Counted from the first letter of the stretch, positions 1-15,153 are shown. The stretch is 64,000 nt of DNA from Kiloniellaceae bacterium (GCA_009377535.1 WHTV01000003.1:27372-91371); one strand, 5' to 3'. The notes: generated from the letters alone by a model not told the origin. Translations and numbers: made by a program.

Positions 1-321
1 GCCGAGCTTGTCCTTGAAAAATACCGCGGCGAGCAGCGAAGCGAAGGGCACCTGCAGTTGGATGGCGATGGCCGCGGTGGCGGCATCGATGGTCTTCAGG
101 CCGTTGAACATGAAGGAGAAGTGCAGCAGCCCGAGGGTGAAGGCGATGGCGATGATGGCACCCCACTGGCCCTCCGGCCGCTTGGCGAAGGGCAGCAGCA
201 GGAGGGCCACGAGAAGGAAGCGGCTGGCGACTAGGAAGATCGGCGGCAGCTGCTGCAGACCGACCTTGGCGACCGCGAAGTTGATCCCCCAGAGCAGCAT
301 AATGCCGAGGATCAGCAGCAT
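1..321 (-). CDS. EamA/DMT-family transporter, N-terminal part (gene runs off the left edge)
   Basis: Reverse-strand translation MLLILGIMLLWGINFAVAKVGLQQLPPIFLVASRFLLVALLLLPFAKR...FNGLKTIDAATAAIAIQLQVPFASLLAAVFFKDKLG, typical EamA repeat; the true start may be a TTG near 368 overlapping the upstream stop. Confidence 0.75.
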   Translation of the reverse strand, partial: MLLILGIMLLWGINFAVAKVGLQQLPPIFLVASRFLLVALLLLPFAKRPEGQWGAIIAIAFTLGLLHFSFMFNGLKTIDAATAAIAIQLQVPFASLLAAVFFKDKLG

Positions 322-365
322 GTGCAGCGGGCGCAGCTGCGATTCCAGCGCCGGGGAGGGGGCGT

Positions 366-2216
<1,851 letters not shown>

Positions 2217-2218
2217 GC

Positions 2219-2953
2219 CTATCTGATGCCGCGCAGCTTCTTGATCTCGTCGTAGGCTGCGTTGACGGTCGCCAGCTTCTCGTTGGCCATCTCGACGAAC
2301 TCCGGCGGCAGGCCCTGGGCCACCAGGCGATCGGGATGATTCTCCACCACCAGCTTGCGGTGGGCGTCACGGATCTCCTTGTCGCTGGTCTCGCGGCCGA
2401 CGCCGAGGATGCGGAAGGGATCGCTCTTGTCCGCCGCCAGGTTGGCGGCGCGGATGCGGTCCCATACCCGCGCATCGAAGCCGAAGATGCTGGCCAGCTG
2501 CTCCAGGTAGGCGACCTCCTCCTCGCTCACCTTGCCGTCGGCGCGGGCGATGTGGAAGAGGCCGTGCAGCAGCTCCTCCAGTACCGCCGGATTGTCGGCG
2601 AACATGCGGGCGAGCTGTTGGGCGTAGGGCTCGAAGCCGCGCGCGTCCTTGCGCGCCTGGTCGAACACTCTGCCGACGTTCTTCATCTCCTCGGTGGGAA
2701 TCTGGAAGATCTGCTTGAAGGCGTCGACCTCGTCGCGGGTCACCCGGCCGTCGGACTTGGCGAGCTTGGCCCCCAGCACGATGACCCCGATGGTGAAGGC
2801 GATCTGCTTGGTGGCATCTGGCGCGCCCGGCCCCGCGGCAGAGTCACTCATCTTGTCGACCGCATGGCCGGCAAGGGCGCCGATCAAGGCACCGATCGGC
2901 CCGCCCAGCGCAAAGCCTGCGGCGCCTCCGAGAATCTTGCCCCAAACGCTCAT
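2219..2953 (-). CDS. DjlA-like co-chaperone (TerB domain plus C-terminal J domain)
   Basis: DPFRILGVGRETSDKEIRDAHRKLVVENHPDRLVAQG (HPD motif) with TerB-like middle region. Confidence 0.85.
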   Translation of the reverse strand: MSVWGKILGGAAGFALGGPIGALIGALAGHAVDKMSDSAAGPGAPDATKQIAFTIGVIVLGAKLAKSDGRVTRDEVDAFKQIFQIPTEEMKNVGRVFDQARKDARGFEPYAQQLARMFADNPAVLEELLHGLFHIARADGKVSEEEVAYLEQLASIFGFDARVWDRIRAANLAADKSDPFRILGVGRETSDKEIRDAHRKLVVENHPDRLVAQGLPPEFVEMANEKLATVNAAYDEIKKLRGIR

Positions 2954-3144
2954 GTCGTTGCTTATGTCGGGAATCTGAGGGAAAGGATGAGGGCGCAGAA
3001 TGACGGCGCGGCCCCGGTTGCGTCAAGCCGCAGGGGCGCAGGGCTGCGTTGCGTGGTCAGGGATGCTGCGCGAGCCGTGCCGCCACTCTTCTCGTCCCCC
3101 TAGGACTTGACCCTAGGGTCCAGAGCCAAGCTGCGTTCGGGGCG

Positions 3145-3918
3145 CTATTCCGGCCCGAGCCGTCCCAGCCCGGGCACCTTGAGGGCGGGGTCGAAGGGGT
3201 CGAGGCCGAAGGTCATGCCGAGGACGTTGACCTCGATCCCTTCCTCCTGCGCCGCCAGCAGGCCCAGCAGGCCGAAGAGCGAGGCCTGGTAGCCGGTGCC
3301 GCTGGGCGCGGCGGCGAGGAAGCCCGTGGTACCGAGGTAGTCCTTGCCGACGGCGGTCGGCGGCAGGTCGAGCTTCAAGGCCGGCACCTGGCGCGCGACC
3401 ATGGCGGTGAAGGTGTTGGAGTTCGGCCCCGGCCAGGTGCGGTACTGCGCGGCGAAGGGATAGGCGGCGACTGCCGCCTCTATCTGCGGGATCGCCGCCG
3501 CCGCCTCGGCGCCGCGCAGCTCGGCGTAGATCCGCGGCGCCGCGCCGAACCAGTGGCGGTCGGGCGGCCCCTCCCGGCGGGTCAGGCCGTTGCCGTCGCG
3601 CCAGAAGCGCCAGCCGATGACCTCGTAGGTCACGTAGCTGGCGGCGCCTTCCGGCTTCAACGCGATCCAGGTGTGCACGGCGAAGGCGCCGCGCCAGCCG
3701 AAAGCACGCGCGCCGTAGATCTGGACGACGGCCTCCGGCGTCGCGGCGGCCGGCGGCACGATGCCGGCGCTGTCGCGGCTGGCGGTGTACCAGCTGTCCT
3801 CGAGCGACACCTCGCCGCTCAGCAGTGCCAGAGCCGGCCCGGCCAGCAGAATGCCGAAAAACAGCAGCAAGCGCCGCAAGTTGATCGCGAAGATGGCCAC
3901 CCTGTTCGTCCCCTGCAT
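3145..3918 (-). CDS. DUF3750-type protein
   Basis: 257-aa ORF; WRGAFAVHTWIALKPEGAASYVTYEVIGW...FTAMVARQVPALKLDLPPTAVGKDYLG pattern. Confidence 0.65.
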   Translation of the reverse strand: MQGTNRVAIFAINLRRLLLFFGILLAGPALALLSGEVSLEDSWYTASRDSAGIVPPAAATPEAVVQIYGARAFGWRGAFAVHTWIALKPEGAASYVTYEVIGWRFWRDGNGLTRREGPPDRHWFGAAPRIYAELRGAEAAAAIPQIEAAVAAYPFAAQYRTWPGPNSNTFTAMVARQVPALKLDLPPTAVGKDYLGTTGFLAAAPSGTGYQASLFGLLGLLAAQEEGIEVNVLGMTFGLDPFDPALKVPGLGRLGPE

Positions 3919-4092
3919 GGTGCCAAGAGCGGAAGATGATCAGACTAAGTGATTAGTATGGCAGAGATATGGCAAAATTCCACTGGAGGTGTGGGTCATA
4001 TAGACTTTGTTAACGCCGTTCTCGCATATTTTCCCGGGAATGGGACTGGCGCAACGCCAGGGGCCGGCAATCGGAAAAGCCAAGGAAAGTCC

Positions 4093-5487
4093 ATGTCGGA
4101 TGACGCAGCCGCCGCGGAAGCGGGCATCATCGAGAGTCTCGCGCGCGAGGCCGCCGGCCTGGGCGTCGAAATCGTCGATGTCGCCGGCAACATCGAGGAA
4201 GTCTCCGCCAGAGTCGCACAGCAGGCGCGCTCCTTTCGCGATCTCGTCGCCAGCGCCGGCGAGGTGAACGACAGCAATCGCCGCATCGCCACCGCCGCCG
4301 ACCGCGCCCGCGAAAGGGCGTCGGAAACCGCGACCAGCGTGCGCGGCTCCGAGGAGACCGTGCGCAACGCGGTGAACGACATCCACGCCCTGGTCGAGGC
4401 GGTTGCCGTCATCGAAGGACAGCTCACCGGCCTGCAGGAGGCCCTCAGCCAGGTCTCCCAGGTGGCCAAGGGCATCGACGCCATCGCCAAGCAGACCAAC
4501 CTGCTGGCACTCAACGCCACCATCGAGGCGGCCCGTGCCGGCGACGCCGGCAAGGGCTTCACCGTGGTCGCCGGCGAGGTGAAGGCGCTGGCGACGCAGA
4601 CGTCCAGTGCCACCGCGCAGATCGACGAGACCCTGAAGAAGCTGACCGAGCAGGCCGGGCAGCTGATCGCCCAGGGCAGCGAGACCACCGGCCGCGCCGA
4701 ATCGGTGCGCAGCAGCACCCAGACCATTGGTGAGGTGATGACCATCGTCGGCCAGGCGGTCGGCGGCATCGAGGACGACACCGCGGCCATCGCGGAGAGC
4801 GCGGCGCGGATCGACCAGCAGTGCGGCAGCTTCGTCTCCACCCTGGAGGGGATGAACGGCGAGGTTGAAGGCTCCAGCATCACGCTGGGCGAGGCGCGCG
4901 ACCGGGTGAACCGCCTGATCGACGTGAGCGAGCGGGTCATCCGCCTGACCGCCCAAAGCTCGCTGAATGGCATCGACGGCCCCTTCATCGAGAAGGTGCG
5001 GGCCGTCGCCGCCGAGGTGACCGCCGCCTTCGAAAAGGCGCTGAAGGACGGGCGGCTGACCCAGGCCCAGCTCTTCGACCGCGACTACAAGCCGATCCCC
5101 GGCACCGATCCGCAGCAGCTCATGGCCGGCTGCACGCCGCTCACCGACGACGTGCTGCCGCCGATCCAGGAGCCGGTATTGGCCTTCGACGAGCGCGTGG
5201 TGTTTTGCGCCTCGGTCGACGTGAACGGCTATTTGCCGACGCACAATCTGAAGTTCGGCCAGCCGCAGGGCAGCGATCCGGTGTGGAACGCGGCCAACTG
5301 CCGCAACCGGCGCGTCTTCAACGATCGCGTCGGCCTTGCCGCCGGCCAGAACACCGAGTCCTTCCTGCTGCAGACCTATCGTCGCGACATGGGCGGTGGC
5401 AACTTCGTGATGATGAAGGACGTTTCAGCCCCCATCGTCGTTGCCGGCAAGCACTGGGGCGGCGTCCGCCTGGCCTACAAGGTGTAA
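4093..5487 (+). CDS. Soluble methyl-accepting chemotaxis-type protein with C-terminal cache-like domain
   Basis: MCP signalling hairpin IAKQTNLLALNATIEAARAGDAGKGFTVVAGEVKALA; start at ATG 4093 (MSDDAAAAEAG); no obvious TM segments. Confidence 0.85.
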   Translation: MSDDAAAAEAGIIESLAREAAGLGVEIVDVAGNIEEVSARVAQQARSFRDLVASAGEVNDSNRRIATAADRARERASETATSVRGSEETVRNAVNDIHALVEAVAVIEGQLTGLQEALSQVSQVAKGIDAIAKQTNLLALNATIEAARAGDAGKGFTVVAGEVKALATQTSSATAQIDETLKKLTEQAGQLIAQGSETTGRAESVRSSTQTIGEVMTIVGQAVGGIEDDTAAIAESAARIDQQCGSFVSTLEGMNGEVEGSSITLGEARDRVNRLIDVSERVIRLTAQSSLNGIDGPFIEKVRAVAAEVTAAFEKALKDGRLTQAQLFDRDYKPIPGTDPQQLMAGCTPLTDDVLPPIQEPVLAFDERVVFCASVDVNGYLPTHNLKFGQPQGSDPVWNAANCRNRRVFNDRVGLAAGQNTESFLLQTYRRDMGGGNFVMMKDVSAPIVVAGKHWGGVRLAYKV

Positions 5488-5615
5488 GCGCAGCGCGCCC
5501 CGCGCAGCGCTTGCCTATCGACCCCCTACGAACAATCGCCTAAGGTCTCCGCCGTTCGCGCAGGCGCCGATTCGCCGCGTCGCGCCGCGCGCCATCGTCG
5601 CACCCGGAGGCAGGT

Positions 5616-6215
5616 ATGCAGCTGTTCTACTCCCCCACGTCACCCTATGCCCGCAAGTGCCGCGTCGTCGCGCGCGAGCGCGGCCTGATGGCGGATCTCA
5701 CGGAAACCGCCTGCAATCCGATGGAAGATCCGGCCGAGCTGCAGGCCCGCAACCCGCTCGGCCGCGTGCCGGCGCTGCTGCTGGACGACGGCATGGCGAT
5801 TTTCGACAGCCCGGTGATCGCCGAATACCTCGACGGCCTCGGCCCCGTGCCGGCACTGATCCCCGCCGCCGGCTCGGCCCGCTTCAAGGTGCTGGTTGCC
5901 GCTGCGCTGGCCCAGGGCATGACGGACTCGGCCCTCCTCATGACCATGGAGGGCCGCCGCCCGCAGGCGCAGCAGTCGCCGGAAGCGGTCGCGCGCTGGC
6001 GTGCCTCCATCCTCCGCGGCCTCGAACGGATGACCGGTCATATCGAGGGCCTGCCCGGCGACCTAACCCTTGGACACATCGCCTGCGGCTGCCTGCTGGG
6101 CTACCTCGACCTGCGCCACGGCGCCCTGGAGTGGCGCAAGGGCCGCGATGCCCTGGCCGCCTGGTTCGAAGACTTCAACGCCCGCCCCGCGATGCGCGAG
6201 ACGGACCCGAACTGA
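5616..6215 (+). CDS. Glutathione S-transferase family protein
   Basis: MQLFYSPTSPYARKCRVVARERGL... thioredoxin-fold N-terminus, PALLLDDGMAIFDSPVIAEYLD. Confidence 0.9.
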   Translation: MQLFYSPTSPYARKCRVVARERGLMADLTETACNPMEDPAELQARNPLGRVPALLLDDGMAIFDSPVIAEYLDGLGPVPALIPAAGSARFKVLVAAALAQGMTDSALLMTMEGRRPQAQQSPEAVARWRASILRGLERMTGHIEGLPGDLTLGHIACGCLLGYLDLRHGALEWRKGRDALAAWFEDFNARPAMRETDPN

Positions 6216-6242
6216 CGCGGGCGAGCAGGGGCGGGCAAAGGC

Positions 6243-6683
6243 TCACTCCAGCGGCAGGTTCTTTATGTTGCCGGGTATGATGCTGACGTATTCGGCGCCC
6301 AGCTTGCCGGCCGCCGGCCCGCTGATCCTGAACTCGACGTAGTGGCCGTCCTTCTCGGCGATTTCCAGGCATTTGGGAATCGGGACGGGGACGGTCGGGT
6401 AGGTAAGGCACAGCAGGTCGTCCTCGACTTCCCAAGTGCCGATGTAGGTCTTGCCGCTGGGTTCGAGCGTCGAGAGACGCCCGTCGGCAGCCCGGAAGTC
6501 GATGTAGGTGCCGTGACCGTCGCCGTAGCGTCCTTCGACAGTTTGCCCCGATACCAAAGTGGTGATTTCGCTGCCCGAAAGCAGGCGATAGCCGTCCTGG
6601 AGGTGCTGCTCCTTCACCGTCGTTACGCAAGCGGAAAGGGCGACGGCGGAACAGGCCAGCAAAGCAACAGTGAGGGATCGCAT
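6243..6683 (-). CDS. Hypothetical lipoprotein
   Basis: Signal peptide with lipobox MRSLTVALLACSAVALSAC; no recognised domain. Confidence 0.6.
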   Translation of the reverse strand: MRSLTVALLACSAVALSACVTTVKEQHLQDGYRLLSGSEITTLVSGQTVEGRYGDGHGTYIDFRAADGRLSTLEPSGKTYIGTWEVEDDLLCLTYPTVPVPIPKCLEIAEKDGHYVEFRISGPAAGKLGAEYVSIIPGNIKNLPLE

Positions 6684-6770
6684 AGGGCCGATCTTCCAAA
6701 AGGTTAGAGGTTCTGGATTGTAGCAGCCCGGTGTGGGTTCGTCTCATGATTGAATTGAAGGTTCTGAGAC

Positions 6771-6798
6771 AACGTTGACAATTTATCGATAAAGTGTC
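6771..6798. promoter_or_regulatory. Operator-like site 1: AACGTTGACAATTTATCGATAAAGTGTC
   Basis: 24/28 identical to 15154-15181; contains perfect 12-bp palindrome TTTATCGATAAA; 50 bp upstream of the oxoprolinase start. Confidence 0.6.
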
Positions 6799-6848
6799 TT
6801 TGTAATGGGGCGCTGAAGGCGCGCTTTCAGATCGAAAAGGCAGAATCC

Positions 6849-10513
<3,665 letters not shown>

Positions 10514-10517
<4 letters not shown>

Positions 10518-11056
10518 GCGACACAAAGGAAAGCGCCGGCAAGCGCTCCATCGTCTCCTCGGCCCACCTGGTCTCCGAGCGCGCCGCCGAGACCAGCGCC
10601 TTCGAGTACGGCCTCTACATCGCCTCCAACGCCTTCAATCGCTGGATCACCAGGTGCATGGCGGCGGCCGGCTATCCGGACCTCGGCGCCCTCGACGTCA
10701 TGGTGCTGCACACGGTGAATCACCGGGCGCGCGACAAGAAGCTGGCCGACATCTGCTTCGTCCTCAACATCGAGGACAGCCACACGGTGAACTACGCCCT
10801 GAAGAAGCTGACGCGCGCCGGCCTCGTCGCCGGCGACAAGCGCGGCAAGGAGATCTTCTATGCGACCACCAAGGAAGGCCAGGCCGCCTGCGTGAAGTAC
10901 CGCGAGGTGCGCGAGGACTGCCTGATCACCGCCTTCAGCGCCTTCGGCGGCGACAAGGCCGGCGAGCTGAACGAGCAGATCGGCGAGGCCGCCGACCTCC
11001 TGCGCGCCCTCTCCGGCCTCTACGACCAGGCAGCGCGCTCGGCGTCGAGCCTTTAG
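10514..11056 (+). CDS. MarR-like winged-helix transcriptional regulator
   Basis: LDVMVLHTVNHRARDKKLADICFVLNIEDSHTVNYALKKLTRAGLVAGDKRGKEIFYATTKEG winged-helix pattern; ATGA overlap with oxoprolinase stop. Confidence 0.75.
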
Positions 11057-11059
11057 AGA

Positions 11060-12232
11060 TTATTCCGCAATGTTATCCTGGGTGCGCAGGCTGCGCACTA
11101 CGTGCCCTGGCTTTGGAACTCTCTCTCTGCCTACGAGTCCTACGATCTCGATAGCGCCGGCTTTTCGAAGTTCGGCGAGCCATCCGTTGAGATCTTGAAC
11201 ACTTACCAATGGGATCTCTAGTACCTTACCCAAGACTGACTCGTACGCTATCTCATGATTTTCGCGAATGATGGAGAATAGCAAGCTGCGGGCCAGGCTT
11301 TGCTTCAGTGACCGTTGCTGTTCGAACGGCAGGTTTGGTTCTGATACATCGGCCCTTGCAAACAGGTCTTCTTGGCCTGTTTGCGCTACCTTTCTTAAGC
11401 GTCTCGTTGCTCCGAACACGCTCTCTTGCTCATCGGCGGCCCTTTGCTCCACTTTGCGGAACTCGAGAATCCCTTTCCAATGGCGCGTGGCATAGATCAG
11501 GTAGAAGTATGAGCGCTCTGAAAGCGGCTTCTTGATGCGTGTGCATGTGACATGAGCGAAGCCGCCGACTTGGCGAAGCCGATCCATGTACACTGCGACT
11601 ATCGCGTCTTCGCGACTCAAGCCTTTGTCAATGTGGTCAGTATACAGATCGTACCAGTTGGGGTGGCCGAATAGTGAGTTGAATCCCTCAGCCGTCTTTG
11701 GATTCGGATGCTCAACAAATCTGTTGATGTGGTCGAACATGAAGTTGATCAGCACCTCACCCCGCAACTTCAGCAATGGGTCGAGGTTATGCATGTCAAA
11801 CCCAGTCCAGCCAGTCGGATCAATGAACACGAACGAAAACTGTCGGCCAATTTCGCCTGCTATTGCTGGAATAAGGTCACGAAACTCGCCTTGAAGTGCA
11901 GCGATATCCAGATCGGGAATGCGGGAAACTACCGACTGCAGTTCAGCAAAGCTTTCTGGATTTTTCTCGATGAAGATGCATCGCGGACTTGCCGCTTTCC
12001 CGGCTTGCCTTAGAGCAGCCTTAACCTCGCGGAGCTTATCAATCGCGATAATGAAGGACGTATCCTTGAACTGCTCATCTCTGGACTTCCATGGTCCAGA
12101 AAACCCGTCGACATAAACGAACTTCGGCCAGTTCGAAAGAATGATATAAGCGACACGCTCTAGATATCGCTCTAGAAAGAAGTGCTTAACGTAGGTTTGC
12201 TCATTCCCACGGTAAGCTTGTGGGGATTTCAT
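11060..12232 (-). CDS. tcmP: Three-Cys-motif partner protein TcmP
   Basis: MKSPQAYRGNEQTYVKHFFLERYLERVAYIILSNWPKFVYVDGFSGPW...FSFVFIDPTGWTGFDM; ATG at 12232 overlaps the upstream TGA (ATGA). Confidence 0.8.
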   Translation of the reverse strand: MKSPQAYRGNEQTYVKHFFLERYLERVAYIILSNWPKFVYVDGFSGPWKSRDEQFKDTSFIIAIDKLREVKAALRQAGKAASPRCIFIEKNPESFAELQSVVSRIPDLDIAALQGEFRDLIPAIAGEIGRQFSFVFIDPTGWTGFDMHNLDPLLKLRGEVLINFMFDHINRFVEHPNPKTAEGFNSLFGHPNWYDLYTDHIDKGLSREDAIVAVYMDRLRQVGGFAHVTCTRIKKPLSERSYFYLIYATRHWKGILEFRKVEQRAADEQESVFGATRRLRKVAQTGQEDLFARADVSEPNLPFEQQRSLKQSLARSLLFSIIRENHEIAYESVLGKVLEIPLVSVQDLNGWLAELRKAGAIEIVGLVGRERVPKPGHVVRSLRTQDNIAE

Positions 12233-12966
12233 GCGGCGAAAGTGCGCGCTGATGGGAACTCGTCCCATTTCCGCCCATCGAGTTCCCGTCCTCCCGCCTT
12301 TGGGCGGAAGCCGCCCCATTGCTTGAAGAAGAAGGGGACCTTTGCCTCGACGCATTGATCGCGAACCTCGCGCGCCCAATTCACCTGCATAGGCCGGGCC
12401 CGTGGTCCGCTTTCGCCGCCGACAATGACCCAGTGAATCCCTGTAAGGTCGATCTGGCCGACTGCACCGATAAGGGGTTCGATGGATAAAAAGCGCACTC
12501 CGCACTGTGTGTCGCGGAGATGGCGCACCCTTGAGAGCTTCGTCCCATCTTCTACCGACACGCCAAGCCAGATATGGTCGGGTGCGGCACCGTCACGATA
12601 GCGCGCATTGATGTAATTCCGCATCCGCGAGCTACGCTTTGTGAGCAACTGGAAGACGTGCCAGTCCGCCTTTTCCATCGTCTCGAAGACGGCGTCGACA
12701 AACTCGGCGGGGACTTTTTTGTGGAAGAGGTCACTCATCGAGTTGACGAAAATCATCCGTGGCCGTCGCCAAGTCAGTGGCTGACTCAGCCGGGCAGGCC
12801 GAAGCGTGAGATCAAAGCCGTTCTCGAAAGCGTTGCCTGCCACTCCTCTGAAGCGCTCCGAGAATCGCTCCGCATAACAGTTGTCGCAGCCGGCGCTGAT
12901 CTTCGTGCAGCCCGTCACCGGATTCCAGGTCGCGTTTGTCCACTCGATGGCTGATTTATCGGCCAC
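12229..12966 (-). CDS. DUF5131 / phage Gp37-Gp68 family three-Cys-motif protein
   Basis: ADKSAIEWTNATWNPVTGCTKISAGCDNCYAERF (CX6CX2C), FVNSMSDLFHKKVP, HIWLGVSVED, RFLSIEPLIG, WVIVGGESGPRARPM, PFFFKQWGG; GTG start proposed at 12966. Confidence 0.85.
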   Translation of the reverse strand: MADKSAIEWTNATWNPVTGCTKISAGCDNCYAERFSERFRGVAGNAFENGFDLTLRPARLSQPLTWRRPRMIFVNSMSDLFHKKVPAEFVDAVFETMEKADWHVFQLLTKRSSRMRNYINARYRDGAAPDHIWLGVSVEDGTKLSRVRHLRDTQCGVRFLSIEPLIGAVGQIDLTGIHWVIVGGESGPRARPMQVNWAREVRDQCVEAKVPFFFKQWGGFRPKAGGRELDGRKWDEFPSARTFAA

Positions 12967-13128
12967 GGAAGCCTCCCACGTTTCTGCCGAGCGAGACCGC
13001 TCGATAACAGCGCGCACTTTCCGGTGCCCCGGTCGCTGGGGGACAACTGACCCGGATTCTGCCTGCCACTAGAGGCGGAATCAACTAATGGATGTGCACC
13101 GCGGCGGAAATTCGCGATTCTTGCTGGC

Positions 13129-14361
13129 CTACACCGCTCCCGCGGTGCCCGGCTTATCGCTAGCCTTCGCCAGCGGGCGGCGGGCGACCAGCGCCGCGAG
13201 CCCCAGGAAGACCACGGCGAAGAGCCCCGGCATGGAATCAGGGCCGAAGGCCTGCAGCATGGCGCCGCCGGCCAGCGGGCCGAAGGTGCCGCCGATGCCG
13301 TAGGCCAGCGCGAAGCAGGCGCTGCCAGCGAGCAGCAGGCTGCCGCGGAAGTGCTCGCCGAGCACCGTGAGTGCGCCGGTATAGAGCGCGAAGGAGACGC
13401 CGCCCAGCAGCACCAGCAGCGGCCACATCACCGCCGGCAGGGCGAGCGACCAGGGCAGCAGGGCGCAGGCGACGGCCGCCACCAGGCTGCAGCCGGCGAT
13501 GACGCCGGGCCGCGAGAAGCGGTCGAGCAGCCAGCCGACCGGGTACTGCGCCAGCACCATGCCGACCAGCATGGCCGAGAGCGCGGTGGCGCCGATCTCG
13601 GCGGTGAAGCCGGAGCGCAGCATGTAGACCGGGATCAGGGTCATCACCGCCGCGTCGAAGAAGGCGAAGACCATCACCACGCCGGCCAGCAGCGCGGCCA
13701 CGGCGAGGAAGCGGCGCAGGTTGGCAAGGCGCATGCCGGCCAGCTCCGCCGCACTGCGGCGCCTGAGCGGCAGGATCATCACGATGGAAGCGGCAATGAT
13801 GGCGGCGCAGACGAAGAAGGGCAGCAGCCCGGCGCCGCCGAGCATCACCAGCAGCAGCGGTCCGAGGGCAAAGCCGGCCGCCATCACCGTGGCGTAGACG
13901 CCGATGACGCGGCCGCGGATGCGCTCGGCGGTCACCGAGTTCAGCCAGGCCTCGGAGACGACGAAGATCACGTTGAGACAGAAGCCGAGCAGGATGCGCA
14001 AGGCCAGCCAGCTGACCTCCGGATCGGTGAAGGGCATGGCGAGCAGGCTGGCTGCCGTGCCGACAAGGCCCAGCACCACCACGGCGAAGGCGCCGAAGCG
14101 GTGCAGCAGGCGCGGCAGCACGAAGACGGCGAGCACCACGCCGACGCAGGTGGTGGCGCCGTTGAGGCCGATCATGAAATCGCTGAAGCCGGCCTCCACC
14201 ATCATGATGGAGAGCAGCGGATAGGTGAGGCCGAGCGCCAGGCCGAAGACGCCGATGCAGGTAATCAGCGCGGTGACGGCGGCCCAGTCGGTCGGGCGTT
14301 CCTGCGGCAGGCCTGCCAGGGGAGGTTGCAGCGGGGCTTCCATGGCGCCGGAAGATGCCAC
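13129..14361 (-). CDS. MFS transporter
   Basis: 12-TM-like hydrophobic pattern, LPRLLHRFGAFAVVVLGLVGTAASL, ERIRGRVIGVYATVMAAGFALGPLLL. Confidence 0.88.
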   Translation of the reverse strand: MASSGAMEAPLQPPLAGLPQERPTDWAAVTALITCIGVFGLALGLTYPLLSIMMVEAGFSDFMIGLNGATTCVGVVLAVFVLPRLLHRFGAFAVVVLGLVGTAASLLAMPFTDPEVSWLALRILLGFCLNVIFVVSEAWLNSVTAERIRGRVIGVYATVMAAGFALGPLLLVMLGGAGLLPFFVCAAIIAASIVMILPLRRRSAAELAGMRLANLRRFLAVAALLAGVVMVFAFFDAAVMTLIPVYMLRSGFTAEIGATALSAMLVGMVLAQYPVGWLLDRFSRPGVIAGCSLVAAVACALLPWSLALPAVMWPLLVLLGGVSFALYTGALTVLGEHFRGSLLLAGSACFALAYGIGGTFGPLAGGAMLQAFGPDSMPGLFAVVFLGLAALVARRPLAKASDKPGTAGAV

Positions 14362-14445
14362 GGATCGCCTGCTGCCGGATATCCGAATCGCGCCGGGCAG
14401 CTATGCGCCGCTACGTAGAACTCTCCCGGCGCGCTAGGATGACCC

Positions 14446-15147
14446 ATGGCCGCGCCCCGCTCTGCCGTTCTCGGCGTTCTCATGCTCAAGACGGAATTCC
14501 CGCGCCCGCCGGGCGACGTCGGCAACCCGGCGACCTGGTCGGTGCCGATCCGCTATCGAGTGGTAGAGGCGGCCCACGTCGCCTCCGTTGTGCGGAGCGG
14601 GCCGTTGCCGGAGGCGCTGGTCGCCGCCTTCATCTCGGCCGGTGGGGCGCTGGTGGAAGAGGGCGCGACGCTGATCACCACCTCCTGCGGATTTCTCGTC
14701 ACGGCGCAGAAGGCGCTGGCAGAGGTGCTGCCGGTGCCGGTGGTGACCTCCAGCCTGCTGCAGATTCCCCAGGTGCAGGCCGGGCTGCCGGCGGGCCGGC
14801 GCGTCGGCGTAATCACCTTCGACTCGCGGTGCCTCACCGCGCGGCACCTCGCCGCAGCAGGCGCGCCCGCCGACACGCCGGTCGTCGGTCTCGAAGACGG
14901 CGGCGAACTGTACCGCGTCATCTCCGGCGACCTGACCCAGCTGGACCGCGCCGCGGCGGCGGCCGACGTGCGGGCTGCCGGACACAGGCTGAAGGCCGCG
15001 CACCCGGATCTCGGCGCGGTGGTTTTGGAATGCACCAACCTGCCGCCCTACCGCGCGGCGCTGGCAAAAAGTCTCAACCTGCCGGTCCATGACCTGGTGA
15101 CGCTGCTGCGAGATCGTCTTGCCCCTCACGCCCGCGCCGGTATTTAA
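14446..15147 (+). CDS. Aspartate/glutamate (hydantoin) racemase-family protein
   Basis: ATLITTSCGFLVTAQKAL and AVVLECTNLPPYR cysteine motifs of the Asp/Glu racemase superfamily. Confidence 0.75.
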   Translation: MAAPRSAVLGVLMLKTEFPRPPGDVGNPATWSVPIRYRVVEAAHVASVVRSGPLPEALVAAFISAGGALVEEGATLITTSCGFLVTAQKALAEVLPVPVVTSSLLQIPQVQAGLPAGRRVGVITFDSRCLTARHLAAAGAPADTPVVGLEDGGELYRVISGDLTQLDRAAAAADVRAAGHRLKAAHPDLGAVVLECTNLPPYRAALAKSLNLPVHDLVTLLRDRLAPHARAGI

Positions 15148-15153
15148 AAAGAA

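Noticed and set aside
12967-13017. N-terminal extension of the DUF5131 ORF and the 12233-12505 extension of the tcmP ORF
   Set aside because: Extensions do not resemble the families; GTG at 12966 and ATG at 12232 give family-like N-termini and the ATGA overlap.
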